Shown here: piece after piece, positions 1 to 11,379 of the stretch
Layout of the letters: every line of letters begins with the position of its first letter
How positions within the stretch are numbered: the first letter of the stretch is position 1
Assembly: GCA_922989275.2 (NCBI GenBank)
Contig: OV277871.1
Span: forward strand, 31,382,693 to 31,446,692
DNA from: Gari tellinella
Taxonomy: Eukaryota > Mollusca > Bivalvia > Cardiida > Psammobiidae
Direction: 5' to 3'
Length of the DNA: 64,000 bases
Program-made: the position numbers and the translations under genes
The notes under the pieces: model-generated
The model's database searches: none
Told to the model about the DNA's origin: nothing
The model's input: the letters and a program-made list of their open reading frames with translations, nothing else

Positions 1-405
1 ATAGCATCTCCACTGTATAAAGAAGCGACAATAGATCTAATTGAGAGCTCGGGTATGTAAATAATTGATCGGGAGCACGAGTACTCCCATATTATGTAAA
101 CGAATAGATCCAAGGCTACATATAGAATGTGATACCGTGCAACTAAACCGCGTCAGACAAATTATTTTAATGTACGCTACGTACATGTACCTGTTTTATA
201 CTAAACCTTATGATAAATGTCAGATTTGTAGATAATGGATATTGACGCTCTTTTAACCGTTTCATGATCAAAATTATCGGAATGTTTTTACACATTCACC
301 GCAATATTCTCGGTCGTATGCTTCAATATTGTTGTCTGCAATATCATTTCAAAATTAGATTAAAGGCAATGTGACTGACGTAATTTAAAAACAAGACTTT
401 AGTGA
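1..405. other. AT-rich sequence, no gene recognised
   Basis: No reading frame, RNA gene or complete repeat was recognised. The motif CTCCACTG at bases 8-15 equals the outer end of the CAGTGGAGAA elements described below, so the first bases may be the tail of a copy cut by the window edge. Confidence 0.4.
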
Positions 406-470
406 CAAACAGTTTGGATCCTGATCAGACGCCGCGTAACGCGGCGTCTGATCAGGATCAAAACTGTTTG
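406..470. repeat. H1 hairpin module (CGCCGCG core)
   Basis: This is a near-perfect palindrome of 65 bp with arms CAAACAGTTTGGATCC and GATCAGACGCCGCG around a TAA centre. Only one position in the arms differs. It is flanked by AGTGA on the left, as in other H1 copies. The right flank reads GAGTAAAAGGGTAA about 35 bases on, resembling the end of the TTAA-flanked H1 elements at 42.2 and 48.3 kb, so it is probably the centre of a decayed element of that type. Confidence 0.85.
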
Positions 471-584
471 CAACTTAATGACGTCATTAAGAGTAAAAGG
501 GTAAATCTCATTGGTTCGTGACGAAAATATATTCATCATTTACAAACAGTGTTACTGTACATGTGACGAGTACGCTTGTACAAT

Positions 585-655
585 GCAAACGGTGAAGACC
601 ATTCTCAGGGGACTTCTAAAAAAGATCTACTCTGTTTAGGGTCTTCGTTGTTTGC
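585..655. repeat. H1-like hairpin, AAGACC variant, long loop
   Basis: The outer arms GCAAACGGTGAAGACC and GGGTCTTCGTTGTTTGC pair with each other, but the centre is a degenerate loop of about 38 bases. The second arm segment (GAAGACC/GGTCTTC) matches the variant in the LINE-borne hairpin at 24.2 kb and not the common GGAGCC or GGATCC variants. Confidence 0.6.
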
Positions 656-1046
656 AGGGTTGGCATTGTAAAAGAATTACGTCAATGTATATAGTATAAA
701 TGAACTAGATTTAACTTAAACATTAATTGTCCATTTAAAAGTCCAAGAGAAGGTGAGCTAGACCCCGACAACCCGGACAGGCGTCTTTACAGAGATCAAA
801 ATAGCTTTTTTTAAACGCCTATAGTAACATTAAAGTCGCATTACAGAGACTGACAACCAAGTTTAGCATAATTATAAAAAGCATGTATATGGGTAAATGT
901 ATGAACACGACACTATTAGTTTAGGTTCAACATTTTGTAAAGAAAATCAATTTCAAAGAAAAAAAGCATGTAGCTCCGATTGGATCCGAACCCTGGACGG
1001 CGGGACAGAAACATTGTAGTTTTGCGTTCTATGCGTATTAATGGCG
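656..1046. other. Unassigned sequence
   Basis: I see no gene, repeat or clear motif in this stretch between two MITE remnants. Confidence 0.4.
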
Positions 1047-1380
1047 GTTGCTTCTCCCTGCAATAGCTTTCCCAACAACGACTCCCTCCTTACAACGACC
1101 CTTGCCGTAGTCACCTAAACAGGGCAATTATTTCTAACGCTTTTACTGCTTCAATATGGTCTGCTTAAAATTGTTGAGTGCTATTTATTTTCTATAGGTT
1201 ACATATTAGAAAACATTTTGACAGAATAAATATCATGAAGAGCGACAAACAGCTTGATTCCAGATCAGACGGGCGTCTGTAAGTCAAGTCTTAATTTTCC
1301 CTCCCTATAAAACGACTCCCTCCGAACAACACACACAATATGGGTCTTCCAGTGAGTGTCGTTGATGAGAGGGAGCACTG
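1047..1380. mobile_element. MITE-C copy (CAGTGCTCCCTC ends)
   Basis: MITE-C elements end in CAGTGCTCCCTC and carry subterminal blocks such as CAACGACTCCCTCC and ACGACCCTTG. This copy has a worn left end and an intact right end, GAGGGAGCACTG. Its central H1 hairpin is reduced to one arm (CAAACAGCTTGATTCCAGATCAGACG, split here as CAAACAGCTTG then GATCAGACG) followed by GGCGTCTG near 1,245-1,277. Confidence 0.75.
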
Positions 1381-1454
1381 TTAAACACGTTTCTTTTACG
1401 TCCTTGGCGTTCATTATTCCGTTTACATTGTGCCCCCTTTGCGTCTGTTGAGCC

Positions 1455-1575
1455 GAATGCTTCACACTTCGAATTCTTCACAACGTAATCAGACGTGTGA
1501 AGAATTCGTACGAATTCTTCCACTCGTATGACCAATGTGTGAAGATTTCGTACGAATATGTCACACAATGGCAGT
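1455..1575. repeat. Clustered inverted copies of GTGTGAAGAATTCG
   Basis: The motif GTGTGAAGAATTCG and its reverse complement occur several times within 110 bases, producing overlapping palindromes centred on CGTACG. The same motif reappears twice at about 3,863-3,892. No terminal repeats or target duplication were seen. Confidence 0.6.
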
Positions 1576-1926
1576 GTGAGATTTCCGTACCAACTTTTTA
1601 ACGACCTGTTGGTACCTGATACAGTTTATGACATGCATCCGGTTTTTTCTCCCATCTGCAATTAGCGTTATGTCGAGATATGACTGAAATACTGTTAACA
1701 TAGTCATGAACTCAGAATTCTGGGCCTCGGTTTGATTTTAAAGTGGAGTTAAAAGCTAGTTTCAACGACGGTCATCGAAACGACATCGCCTTAAAATCGG
1801 TCGATTCCTGGCACCTTACACGTCGATCGGACCCGAGAAAGCTTTTAACCAAATATACAAACGTATACAAGCGTGTCAGAGGTCGGGCAAGGCCGTCTCC
1901 ATCCGACTTTTGCCTATCCCATACCG

Positions 1927-2120
1927 GCCGGTGTAATGACGAAAAGTGTCCCCACCACTCAGAATTGTGACCCCGGCACATTTTTTGACTCAGAAAATTA
2001 ACCTCCCGGGTCATTTTACCTGTATTATGCCAAAGCAAGTCCCAAGGACAGTTTTCTACATCAAAAATTGTCCTCACGTGTCACTCTTTAGAGGGGGACA
2101 CATTTCGTCTTTACACCGGC
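1927..2120. mobile_element. Small inverted-repeat element with GCCGGTGTAA ends
   Basis: The 194 bp element has 27-base inverted termini that match at 25 positions, beginning GCCGGTGTAA and running into a GTGTCCCC block. Its ends resemble those of the 3.25 kb element at 53,699-56,949 (GCCGGTGTAACGAAG followed by GACCCCC), so it may be a short relative. No target duplication was evident by eye. Confidence 0.7.
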
Positions 2121-4283
2121 GCCCGTCTGGCAACCGGATAACACCGGTTTCCTTTCGGTCTCCCACAGTATTGCACGTTATTACTGAATGCCTATGATCT
2201 GGACTACACGATAAGGCAATCGGTAGTATGGTTCCATGTAAGAAAGTGAGCAACATAACAAAGAAGTGAAATCAGCGAGTCTTTGTAAACCTCATTCATA
2301 TATTGAACCCACGATAACCAATATCGGGCGATCATCGCCCGTCTTAAAACCGTTGCCCGTCCGGTATTTAAGGACTATCGCGACAGTTTGTTCGAATTTC
2401 GAAAACATTCATTTTTTTTTAAATTTTGCATGTTGCTAGTATTTGAAATGTTTTATGAAATAAAAATAGGGAGTGCCCGGACTGGTTCTTTTCTTAATAT
2501 CTTTCTTGACACGTGCTTTTGATCATACAGTTTTGAGAAATCCCCTCTTCAGCTTTGTAATTTTCCTTAAATGTTGGGTTATTCATATATGTTTTCACAA
2601 AATAGAAAATAATAGGAGCAAGTACCAATAAAAACATGGAAATAACATATTATTCCTCAATAAAGGATCAAACATCAAATAGTTATTTTTCAAAGATTTT
2701 TCTCCTACAGTTCGTACTTTCAGATTTTGACAAAATTTCCCCAAATATTGATAAAGCATTAATTTACTGAAATCACTAATAAAAATTATAGGTATCCCAA
2801 CTTTTTTTTCCAACAAAATACAAATGTCTGCATAAAGAGTAACGCATGTAAATCCAGTTACACATTCGGTTATCTATAAATGATATATGTTAACCACTTT
2901 TAAATGCTAGAATGTGTCCAAATCCACTGTTAAATCGTCAACAATATATCACTTTACAGGCATTATTAGTATATATCACTTATCGTGGTCTCCAAATGCT
3001 GCTATGACCGCACAACTTTGCTTATTGGGGTAGAAAAAATACAAATTTCAAATATAAACTATATAAAAGAGAATTGGTCAAAGGGAGACAACTCATCAGA
3101 AGTTTTTCAAAAGTTGCTTCCCTTTGACTGTAAAAATTGAAACTGGCGCGATAGTCCTTAATGTAATTTGATTTCAAAAGCTTCGGAATGGCAGAATCTC
3201 CTGGAAAAAATGTAGAAAGGGGAATACCTCTCACGGTGTTGATACAAAAATTATGAACTTTGTTTGCAATACACGTCTACTCATTAAACTCTTTAAATGA
3301 AATTTCACCTAAAACTTCAGTGGAACAGGCGTTAGAGTAAAAAACAAAACCATGACAATCGGACGATCGGACAGATAGAATACGGAAAAGTGACCGACCC
3401 CGACGTGTCATCTTTGCCTTCAGCTGGTGACACAGAAACCGGTCCATACATTTATAAAGTTCTTAGAATGACTCGTACAGACGGACCGAATAATATCCGA
3501 ACGACGGAATCGAGTAAATTATATGGTCACCATAGTGCTATTATTACCATGCTATTTTTCAGTTTTATGTGTCTATAATTAATTATATCGAGTGCTGAAA
3601 AATGTGACATTTCTACCCCGTGTGACCTTGACCTTTTACCTTTTGACCCAATTTAAACAGGCAGTCTACTACATATGTTTTGTCATTATATGAAATATAA
3701 GACCTCTATCAAGTATGTCCCCTTATCCATCTGGGTGTCTAAAAGCTTTTTGGAAAGTGTGAGGTTTTCGTATGCACAATATTTTTACATACGTTTTTAA
3801 AATATTTCGTATTCGGGGGGGGGGGGGGGGGGGGCTGAGAGTCAGTACTAATTATTCACACATGTGTGAAGAATTCGTAGTGTGAAGAATTCGGCTCAGC
3901 ATGTGTCCACACGGCGATCATCAGCGACCACACTGCATTCTTATGGTGTCACTCTGAACGCGAAAGCATTGCAATAACATGCAGAAAATGGCAAGATGTT
4001 GACATTTCTGATTATAACTTTTAATCGGAGTGGCACACATTTCGGAGCCTAATCAGATGCCGAGTTACCCTCTAATCTTTTACTTTTTTTTAAATAATTG
4101 CTTTAGCTTTTAAAAACGCGTTTATTGGGAATGAATAGCGCATGTTCCACTGAACCGATGAGTTCAAGCTCCTAGTAGGTAATGTTCATGCGCAAAACAA
4201 TGTAATTATACATGTGTACCCCAGGGCAATATTACGACTGCATAAATAGTCAGCATAGTGGATAAAACATTGTCTCTACACTA
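2121..4283. other. Unassigned sequence with a G20 homopolymer
   Basis: No gene was recognised. A run of 20 G lies at 3,815-3,834, directly before two copies of TGTGAAGAATTCG. A GTGACCTTGACC motif near 3,620 resembles a word that recurs inside the 53.7 kb element and the pearl-like elements. The remainder is AT-rich with only short random frames. Confidence 0.4.
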
Positions 4284-4504
4284 AAGTGGAGAAGACGTTA
4301 TTCTTTCCCGTTTCAACGCAAACGAAACGCAAACGCATTGCACTTAAATGGAGAAAATTATAACTTTTTGAAATCTAAGTCGGTTTTAATCTGATTGGCA
4401 AACAGTTTGGAGCCTGATCTGGCTCCAAACTATTTGCACGGGAAATAAAAGTTTTAAAATAGCGTGAACGCGTCTATTGGGAAATAATAGCGTCTTTTCT
4501 ACTG
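4284..4504 (-). mobile_element. MITE-A copy with shortened hairpin
   Basis: MITE-A elements are about 246 bp, have inverted ends near CAGTGGAGAAAACGTTATTC and are flanked by TA. One inner end (alpha) reads CAATAAACGCGTTTACGC and the other (beta) reads GTTTAAACGCAAACG. An H1 hairpin sits between them. Plus strand here means alpha to beta. In this copy the hairpin has lost its inner core: CAAACAGTTTGGAGCC is followed directly by TGATCTGGCTCC (4,398-4,438). Confidence 0.8.
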
Positions 4505-4528
4505 TACCGGTAAACACAATTAGATATA

Positions 4529-4872
4529 CAGCACTCCCTCTCTATAACGGCATCCAATGGGAAAATGTGTGCGTTGTTCGGAGGGAGTCGTTATAGGGAG
4601 AACATTGACTACATTTGCAAACAGCTTGAATCCAGATCAGACGCCGCGTTACGCTGCGTCTGATCTTAATTCAAGCTGTTTGTCACTCGTCATTAATAAA
4701 TTTTATGTCAAAATTTATGTTTGAGAAACACAGCAGACGACAATTTTAAGCAGACGATATTGCAGCCGTAAATAGGTTGGACAAAATTTTCCTGTTTAGG
4801 GAACTGCGACAAGGGTCGTTGTGAGGAGGGAGTCGTTTTTGGAGGGCCGTTGTAGGGGGGGGGGGAGTAATG
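4529..4872. mobile_element. MITE-C copy carrying H1
   Basis: The left end CAGCACTCCCTC is preserved and the right end has expanded into a G-rich run. The H1 hairpin at 4,617-4,682 has the CGCCGCGTTACG core and a few mismatches. The right flank of the hairpin is TGTTTGTCACTCG, the flank shared by H1 copies in all element families. Confidence 0.8.
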
Positions 4873-5154
4873 TAATGTTGATTTTGCGAATGTTGACATT
4901 TCAATCTAGTGGACGATTTTTTAAACCTGTGTAACAAACAGGAAAGAGTTTGATGTGACACAGAATCAATAGGCGTATGATATGGCTCAATACTGTTTGC
5001 AAGGGAGATACGATTGGGAAAAAAACATTTTCCAATGCTCAGTGGGTTCTTACATGTATGTATCGAATCCGTGGGGAGAAGCTGTTATTTTCCTACACTA
5101 AAACCAATAGTGTTTTGTTTTGTTATGATTTTACTCGCTTTTAATTATACACTG

Positions 5155-5330
5155 TTTCAGGCACAAATCGGCAACTTGGTAGAACCACTGACCTTCCGTA
5201 AGCCAGCTGGAAGGCTTTCCCACATGCAAAAATCCGAACAACCCTACTGGGATTCAAACTCACAGCGGTGAGGAGCTTAGTTATGTAAGTCACGGTGACT
5301 ATACTACATGTACTAGGTCACGGAGGCCCC
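5155..5330 (-). repeat. tRNA-derived SINE fragment
   Basis: Read on the minus strand the sequence starts GGGGCCTCCGTGACC and contains GAGTTTGAATCCC, which fits an RNA polymerase III B box (GGTTCGANTCC consensus). An A-box-like segment follows the start. Downstream comes the block CCAGCTGGCTTACGGAAGG, which I recognise from a SINE family widespread in molluscs with a conserved central domain. The 3' tail appears truncated. Assignment to that family is from memory; the box motifs are seen directly. Confidence 0.75.
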
Positions 5331-5351
5331 TTAAAGGCATACATGCTTATA

Positions 5352-5576
5352 CAGTGAAAAGGACGTTATTCTTTGCAATAAAACTAGTTTCGCTAAAGTC
5401 ATTACCAATGTAAACAGTTTTGAGCAAGATCATACGCCGAGTAACAGTGTTAAAGCGATAGAAACTCAGATTAAGCCAATCAGATTAAGAGAAAGAAAAT
5501 TACAAACGTTGCATTTTGCACGTTGTACTTCACTGGCGCTTGCTTTTAATCGGGAAAAAATAACGCCTTCTCCACT
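5352..5576 (+). mobile_element. MITE-A copy, degenerate
   Basis: The termini CAGTGAAAAGGACGTTATTC and ATAACGCCTTCTCCACT are recognisable. The hairpin is reduced to a left arm near 5,414 (AAACAGTTTTGAGC) followed by an unrelated right side, so this is an old copy. Confidence 0.65.
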
Positions 5577-5607
5577 ATATCTTCATGCCCACTCTTAACA
5601 CAAAATA

Positions 5608-5821
5608 GAGCCCCCGTTTTTTTAAACTTCGTACGACAAAAACGGACGTTAGTAAAAACTTTAAAATTCATTTAAATTCTAATTTTATATTAAATCCTGT
5701 CTTGTGACATCTCTTTGAAATCGTCTTTTCAAGATTTGATGGAGTAAAAAATAATAATTGAGACTTTTATAATCTGACTAACGACAACATTTGTCGTACG
5801 AAGTTTTGTGAAACGGGCCCC
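5608..5821. mobile_element. Inverted-repeat element with GGGGCCCGTTT-type ends
   Basis: The left side CCCCCGTTTTTTTAAAC then CTTCGTACGAC is matched in inverse orientation by GTCGTACGAAG then AAACGGGCCCC at the right. The arms extend some 60 bases with decay. It lies between two MITE-A copies and carries no coding sequence. Superfamily not determined. Confidence 0.65.
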
Positions 5822-5886
5822 AGACTCCCAGCTTCTAGTCGTCGGATCAGACTTCAAACTGTTCGCCATTTTGGTTACATAGTAAC

Positions 5887-6124
5887 CACTGGAGAAGACG
5901 GTATACTCTTTCTCATTTAAACGCAAAAGAAACGAAGAATGTAGACAACGACACATTTTTGAAATTTCTCCCGATTTATTTTAATCTGAGTGGCAAACAG
6001 TTTTGAGCCTGATCAGACGCCGGGTTACCCGGCGTCTGATCTGGCTCAAAACTGTTTGCAATAAAAATTATAGCTTTAACGTAAACGAGTTTATTATGAA
6101 AGAAAAACGCCTCCTCCTCTTTAT
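5887..6124 (-). mobile_element. MITE-A copy with intact H1
   Basis: The ends are worn (CACTGGAGAAGACG at left). The H1 hairpin at 5,994-6,060 is nearly perfect with a CGCCGGGTTACC centre and TTTTGAGCC outer arms, where most copies have TTTGGAGCC. The T is compensated as an A in the opposite arm. Confidence 0.8.
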
Positions 6125-6434
6125 GTACATGTATACATAGTCTTCAAACACACGTTCATTCTTTAATGTGTTGTATTGCGTTTAATTTCGTTTAAACGCG
6201 GAAGAATAACATTTATTATATACCTATCAATGATTTATAGAGATTTCTCAGTTAGATAAATTTGATATCGTCACTGTTGATATCATCACTGCATGAAGTG
6301 ATGATATCACTTTTTGTGACGTCACGTCATAATTAGTTCTTTTTGTAAATAATCAATTTTGTGTGGTTTTTTTTCTTTAAAAACGTCATTAAAATATATA
6401 TAATAAATAGAATAATCAATTCCTTTGAATAAAT

Positions 6435-6539
6435 ATGAAAAATATATCACTCGAATGGGTTGTTATCTGGTTAAAAAACTCGTCCTACGGACTCGTTTTT
6501 TAACCAGATAACAACCCATTCTCGTGATATATTGTTCAT
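6435..6539. repeat. Foldback palindrome with ACTCG centre
   Basis: The two arms (ATATATCACTCGAATGGG to GGTTAAAAAACTCG, and the reverse) pair over about 45 bases each, separated by the short loop TCCTACGGA. The loop design, ACTCG-n-CTACG-n-ACTCG, recurs in other foldbacks of this window at 10.9 and 20.6 kb. Confidence 0.8.
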
Positions 6540-7071
6540 ATCAATCCAAAGAAATTGATTATCCTCTATCTATTCCACTGTATTTGTGGCAAACAGAGAC
6601 CCCTTATCCGTTAGTGCCCATGTTGCAATGCAAGTATTGTTGTTGCGTAAAGTATTGTGGCTGTGGTAGGGTTATAGACTGGATGGAAAATAAAAGTAAA
6701 GCGACTTGATTTTTTTCTTTACTTAGTGACTATTTAGAACGGGCCTTTGGGATCTTATTTTAGGTTTTGGACAAACAAAAGTAAGCAGTTACAGACAGGT
6801 TATGAGAAACTGTAATAGAAAATCATGTTTTTAGTTGTCAATAATATCGTAGATAGATTACAGCACCATGTTCTTATAGCCCATGTTACCGGCGAGATGA
6901 CTATTTACCCTAACACTCTGGATACCATAAAATAGACAAAAACAATGACACTATCAAAAAACATTATTATCATGGTTGTAGATTGGTGACCCCACCTATC
7001 TGTGAGAAACAAGATCAAGGCATATCTCGTAATTTATTCGTTTAAGATGCCTGCGACACTGTTTTTTAATA
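6540..7071. other. Unassigned AT-rich sequence
   Basis: Only short random frames are present. No repeat family or RNA feature was recognised. Confidence 0.4.
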
Positions 7072-7439
7072 CAATGTTCCCTCCTTTCAACGGCCCTCCC
7101 AACAACGACTTCCTCCTTACAACGACCCTTGTCGCAGTTCCCTAAATACAAATATGTCTAACGCTTTTTACTGAGCAGTGTAATATCGTTTGCTTAAAGT
7201 ATTCGTATGCTGTTTTCCTCAAAGTTACATTTGTACGTATTGGACATTTTGACAGAAAAAAGCTTTATGGCGAGTGACAAACAACTTGATCCCAGATCAG
7301 ACGCCGCGTTATGCGGCGTCTGATCTGGATTCAAACTGTTTGCAATTATAAACCAACCTCCCTCCTATAACGACTCCCTCTGAACAGCGCACGCATTTAT
7401 GTGTCTCCCACTGGGTGTCGTTGTAGAGAGGGAGCGCTG
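7072..7439. mobile_element. MITE-C copy carrying H1, full length
   Basis: This 368 bp copy has both ends (CAATGTTCCCTCC and GAGAGGGAGCGCTG) and is flanked by TA on both sides. The H1 hairpin lies at about 7,277-7,352, with CGCCGCGTTATGCGGCG core and GAGTGACAAACAAC on the left. It gives a useful consensus for the family. Confidence 0.85.
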
Positions 7440-7464
7440 TAATACATGTATCCTTATACATGTA

Positions 7465-7710
7465 CAGTGGAGAAAACGTTATTCTTTCCCAATAAACGCG
7501 TGTACGCTCAAACTATTATTTCCAATACAAACAGTTTGGAGCCAGATCAGACGCCGGGTAACCCGGCGTCTGATCAGGCTTCAAACTGTTTGCCACTCGG
7601 CTAAATATCAATAGTCAGAATTGTCAAGAAATGGTTATTTTCTATATTTTAGTGTTTTGCGTTTGCGTGCGTTTGCGTTTAAACGGGAAAGAATAACAGA
7701 TTCTCCTCTG
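7465..7710 (+). mobile_element. MITE-A copy with intact H1
   Basis: The 246 bp copy starts CAGTGGAGAAAACG and ends ATTCTCCTCTG, with TA on both sides. The hairpin (CAAACAGTTTGGAGCC, GGGTAACCC centre) spans about 7,531-7,592. It lies 25 bases from the MITE-C copy. Confidence 0.9.
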
Positions 7711-7908
7711 TATGAAGAATGAGTGTAAAAACTGTAGGATTTCATGGGATATAACTCTACTTTAAAATGTGCCTACTGTTCTCCGATAGGCCCCCTTCTT
7801 ACAATTTCCACTCAACTTTCAAGGGAGCCCACAGTAAAAGTTGACAATAATTTTGAACGATTTACCTTCCATACATGTATATCGACGAAATTAAACATGT
7901 CATCAAAC

Positions 7909-8138
7909 TATATGAGGAAACGTTTTTTTCCTTTCCGTTTAAACGAAACGAAACGCAACGCAAACGCATTGCTCTAAGCTGTAGCTCTAAATAACAACTT
8001 TTTGATAACTGAGTGGCAAACAGTTTGGAGCCTGTACAGACGTTAACCTGGCGTCTGAACGGCTCCAAATGGAATGCAATGGGAACTATAGTTTTAGCGT
8101 AAACGGGTTTATTGGGACATAATAACTTATTCTTTATT
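7909..8138 (-). mobile_element. MITE-A copy, degenerate
   Basis: The beta side (CCGTTTAAACGAAACG) and alpha side (GCGTAAACGGGTTTATTGGG) are clear, but the outermost bases are decayed. The hairpin near 8,012-8,078 has lost pairing in its right arm. Confidence 0.65.
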
Positions 8139-8219
8139 AATTGATGCATTATAAGAACTTTATTCTCTGCCAAAAGAATAGTGAAGGACTCCCGAATTAA
8201 AGAAACAACGACAAGAATG

Positions 8220-8479
8220 TTAACCCATTACTCTATAGACATGCACTTTTAAGCCTTTGATTTATTCTTCCGTTAAAGAAAATAACTCCAATTTATAGTT
8301 ATGAACTTGTATAATTAATATTTCCTATATTCTAGCAAGTAGTAGCTTAAAGCAGGTATAGACATTTATAATTAAAGCACAATGCGCAGAAGGTGTGTTC
8401 TACATAATGTTCAACCTGCTTTAATTCTTCTTATCTCTTCCAAACGGAGAATAGACTTTGAGGTAGAGAAATGGGTTTT
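8220..8479. mobile_element. MITE-D copy (TTAA, CCC ends, H2 centre), degenerate
   Basis: MITE-D elements begin at TTAA with CCCTTTCCCCCATAG-like ends, resembling piggyBac-type insertions. The centre is the H2 hairpin (AAAGCAGG, TGAAAGTAAAGCAG arms). In this copy the left end is TTAACCCATTACTCTATAG, the hairpin is partly decayed (8,347-8,432) and the right TTAA has mutated to TTTT. Confidence 0.65.
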
Positions 8480-8869
8480 AAAATGTTTATTCGATGACTG
8501 ATTTATATACTAGTAGGTTGCAAGTGGCATGCGATTCACGCCACATTTCGGATAACGGTTTTTCTTGCCAGTTAACACGACTGTGTTTTTTTCCCGAGCG
8601 ATTAGGGCAGCATAACCGTATAACACAGCCATAATAGCCGCTGCTTGCAAAAATATCTTACCTGTTTGTATTTCTAAAGTTTTCCAAAAGGAGCTTTCTG
8701 TTTAACTGTCACCTTGCTTTATATAACCCCGTAACCCATAGCCTGTTTCTAGTATTAAAGAAAGCTGACTACTTAAAGGGCACTCTGTATTACTTTCAGC
8801 ATGCTATCTAGAATGATATGGATTTATCTTTGTACATATCCATGACTGTATATATTGGAAGTACATGTA

Positions 8870-9115
8870 CAGTGGAGAATCTGTTATTCTTTCCCAATAA
8901 ACGCGTTTACGCTAAAACTATTATTTGCAGTGCAAACAGTTTGGAGCCAGATCAGACGCCGGGTAACCCGGCGTCTGATCAGGCTCCAAACTGTTTGCCA
9001 CCAAGATAAACATAAAATATCAGAATTGACCAAAAGTTGTTCTTTTCTACGTTTTAGCGCTTTGCGTTTGCGTACGTTTGCGTTTAAACGGGAAAGAATA
9101 ACAGATTCTCCACTG
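8870..9115 (+). mobile_element. MITE-A copy, young subfamily
   Basis: This 246 bp copy is flanked by TA and carries a perfect GGGTAACCC-centred H1 hairpin (8,933-8,998). Its sequence is almost the same as the copies at 41,383 and 50,417 over the full length, differing at only a few positions by eye, which suggests recent movement. Confidence 0.92.
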
Positions 9116-9350
9116 TAGATGTATCGTCTTCTGTGGGGAAAGGGTTCAACAATAATTTACACTACAAACAGTTTGGAGTCAGATCAAACGCCAGGTAACA
9201 TGCAGTCTTTGAATAAGATAAATAGTAAACGGTTCTAAACATATGACAATTTCTATATTAAACCTATTGTACTTGCAATTAGTTCGGTTGACATAGTTCT
9301 TATTAATTGTAAGTTTTATTAAAATGTTTTAGAATATAACCTACATTTTT

Positions 9351-10630
9351 AGCTCGACTTTTTCGAAAAGTCGAGCTATTGTCGTCACCTTGTCGTCTGC
9401 GTCTGCGTCAGCGTCTGCGTCTGCGTCAGCGTCTGCGTCGGTTAAGTTTTTTGCTTAAGGTTTTTGTAAGAGTCCATTTCTCAATAACTATCAAAGGTAT
9501 CCATTTGAAACTTGGAATAGTTGTTCAGTATCAAAAGGGCAACTCATAACAACAAGGCAGGTAACCCTGGGATTTGTCATTTCAGCGTTATTGCCCTTGT
9601 TTTATTTACTTAAAAATTATAAATTGACATTTCTCAATAACTATCAAAGGTATTCATTTGAAACTTGGAATAGTTGTTCGGTATCAAAAGGGCAACTCAT
9701 AATAACAAGGCAGGTAACCCTGGGATTTGTCATTTTCAGAGTTATTGCCCTTGTTTTATTTACTTAAAAATTATAAATTGACATATCTCAAAAACTTTCA
9801 AAGATATCTATTTGAAACTTGGAAGACTTGTTCAGTATCCAAAGGGCAACTCATAACAATAAGGCAGGTTACCCTGGGATTTGTCATTTCAGAGTTATTG
9901 CCCTTGTTTTATTTACTTAAAATTTATAAATTAACATATCTAAATGACTATGAAAGATATTAACTTGAAACTTTGAATGCTTGTTTAGTATCAAAAGGGC
10001 AACTCATTTCAACAAGGCAGGTAACCCTGAGATATGTCATTCCAGAGTTATTGCCCTTGTTTTATTTACTTAAAAGTTGTAAATTTAAATATCTAAATAA
10101 CTATGAAAGATATTAACTTGAAACTTGGAATTCTTGTTTAGTATTAAAAGGACAACTCATTACAACAAGGTAGGTTACTCTGTGATTTGTAATTCCAGAG
10201 TAATTGCCCTTGTTTTATTTACTTAAAACTTGTAAATTGAAATATCTTAATAACTGTCAAAGGTATTTACTTGAAATTTTAAGTATTTGTGTGATATCAA
10301 AAGGGCAACTCATTCAAACAAGAAAGATGACCATGGATGTGAAATTCCAGAGTTATGGCCCTTGTTTTTATTTGCATAAAACTTGTAAATTGAATGTTCT
10401 CCATAACTACCATAGGTATTTACTTGAAGCTTTAAATACTTATTAAGTATCAAAAGGACTTATAGTTTACTTTAAATGGAATGCAGGCTGTATGTTAAAG
10501 TTGTTGTTGCTTACAAACTTCTATGATCAATAGGGCATTAAACACCCATACACATTCTTTAAGTTTGGAAAATGTAGCCATCTCAAGTATATGAAAGTCG
10601 AGCGTCCAGCACCCGTTTGCAGTGCTCTCG
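9351..10630. mobile_element. Tandem-core element with ~154 bp repeats
   Basis: The left boundary is a 27 bp palindrome starting AGCTCGACTTTTTCG (9,351-9,377), followed by a GTCTGC microsatellite (9,395-9,440), GTTAAG, and then about six direct repeats of roughly 154 bp (9,478 to about 10,460). Each repeat includes AAAGGGCAACTCAT and GTTATTGCCCTTGTTTTATT. The right boundary is marked by GAAAGTCGAGCGTCC near 10,596. The plan of palindrome, microsatellite and tandem core resembles pearl-type or Helitron-related non-autonomous elements of bivalves. That placement is inference. Confidence 0.75.
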
Positions 10631-10871
10631 TTAAACTTTTACATCCCATTGTGTACGGCACTTAACCTTTAAGAGTTTTGTTGTTTTTTGACGTCGCGTG
10701 GTGTCTGCACGCGGTATTGATAACACCGGCTCGTACATGTAGCAACTACATGTAGTTGTAAACGCTGTCATATTTGGCGATCTTAAAACCAGAATATGCG
10801 AGGTTTGTTAACGAAAAACGTGGGTATTTGTTATCCTGGGCTAATCAAAATATATATTATATTCTAAGTTA

Positions 10872-10975
10872 GTTAGAACATATGAAGCGAAATCTAAGTG
10901 ACTAAGAAGGGACTCGCTCGCTGAAGCTCGCCCGCCCCTTCTTAATCACTTAGATTTCACTTAATATGTTATAAC
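10872..10975. repeat. Foldback palindrome with ACTCGCTCG centre
   Basis: The arms GTTAGAACATATGAAG, GAAATCTAAGTGACTAAGAAGG and their inverse pair over about 42 bases. The loop region GACTCGCTCGCTGAAGCTCG is rich in CTCG words, like the other foldbacks of this window. Confidence 0.75.
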
Positions 10976-11130
10976 TATAACTTTAATTGGGACATACTTC
11001 ATGAAACAGTTATAGGAAAATATATTAGTATTTTTTTAATAGTTCACCCACTGAATCTTTTTAAGATAACAAAATGGGTTGTGAAACACTTTCCCTGATG
11101 TGACACTGGCTTTTACATTACATTGACATA

Positions 11131-11379
11131 CAGTGGAGAATGTGTTACTCTTTCCCAATAAACGCGTTTACGCTAAAACTTTTATTTCAATTACAAACAG
11201 TTTGGAGCCGGATCAGACGCCGGGTAACCCAGCGTCTGACCAGGCTCCAAACTGTTTGTCACCAAGATAAAAATGTATTATTAGAATTGTCCAAAAGTTG
11301 TTCTTTTCTACGTTTTAGTGCTTTGCGTTTGCGTACGTTTGCGTTTAAACGGGAAATAATAACAGATTATCCACCAATG
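11131..11379 (+). mobile_element. MITE-A copy with H1
   Basis: The left end CAGTGGAGAATGTG and a hairpin at 11,196-11,261 (one core mismatch, GGGTAACCCAGCG) are present. The right terminus is slightly altered (TTATCCACCAATG), where other copies end TCTCCACTG. Confidence 0.85.

Noticed and set aside
5014..5271. 85-codon frame over the SINE
   Set aside because: The frame overlaps the tRNA-derived SINE, which explains the sequence on the other strand.
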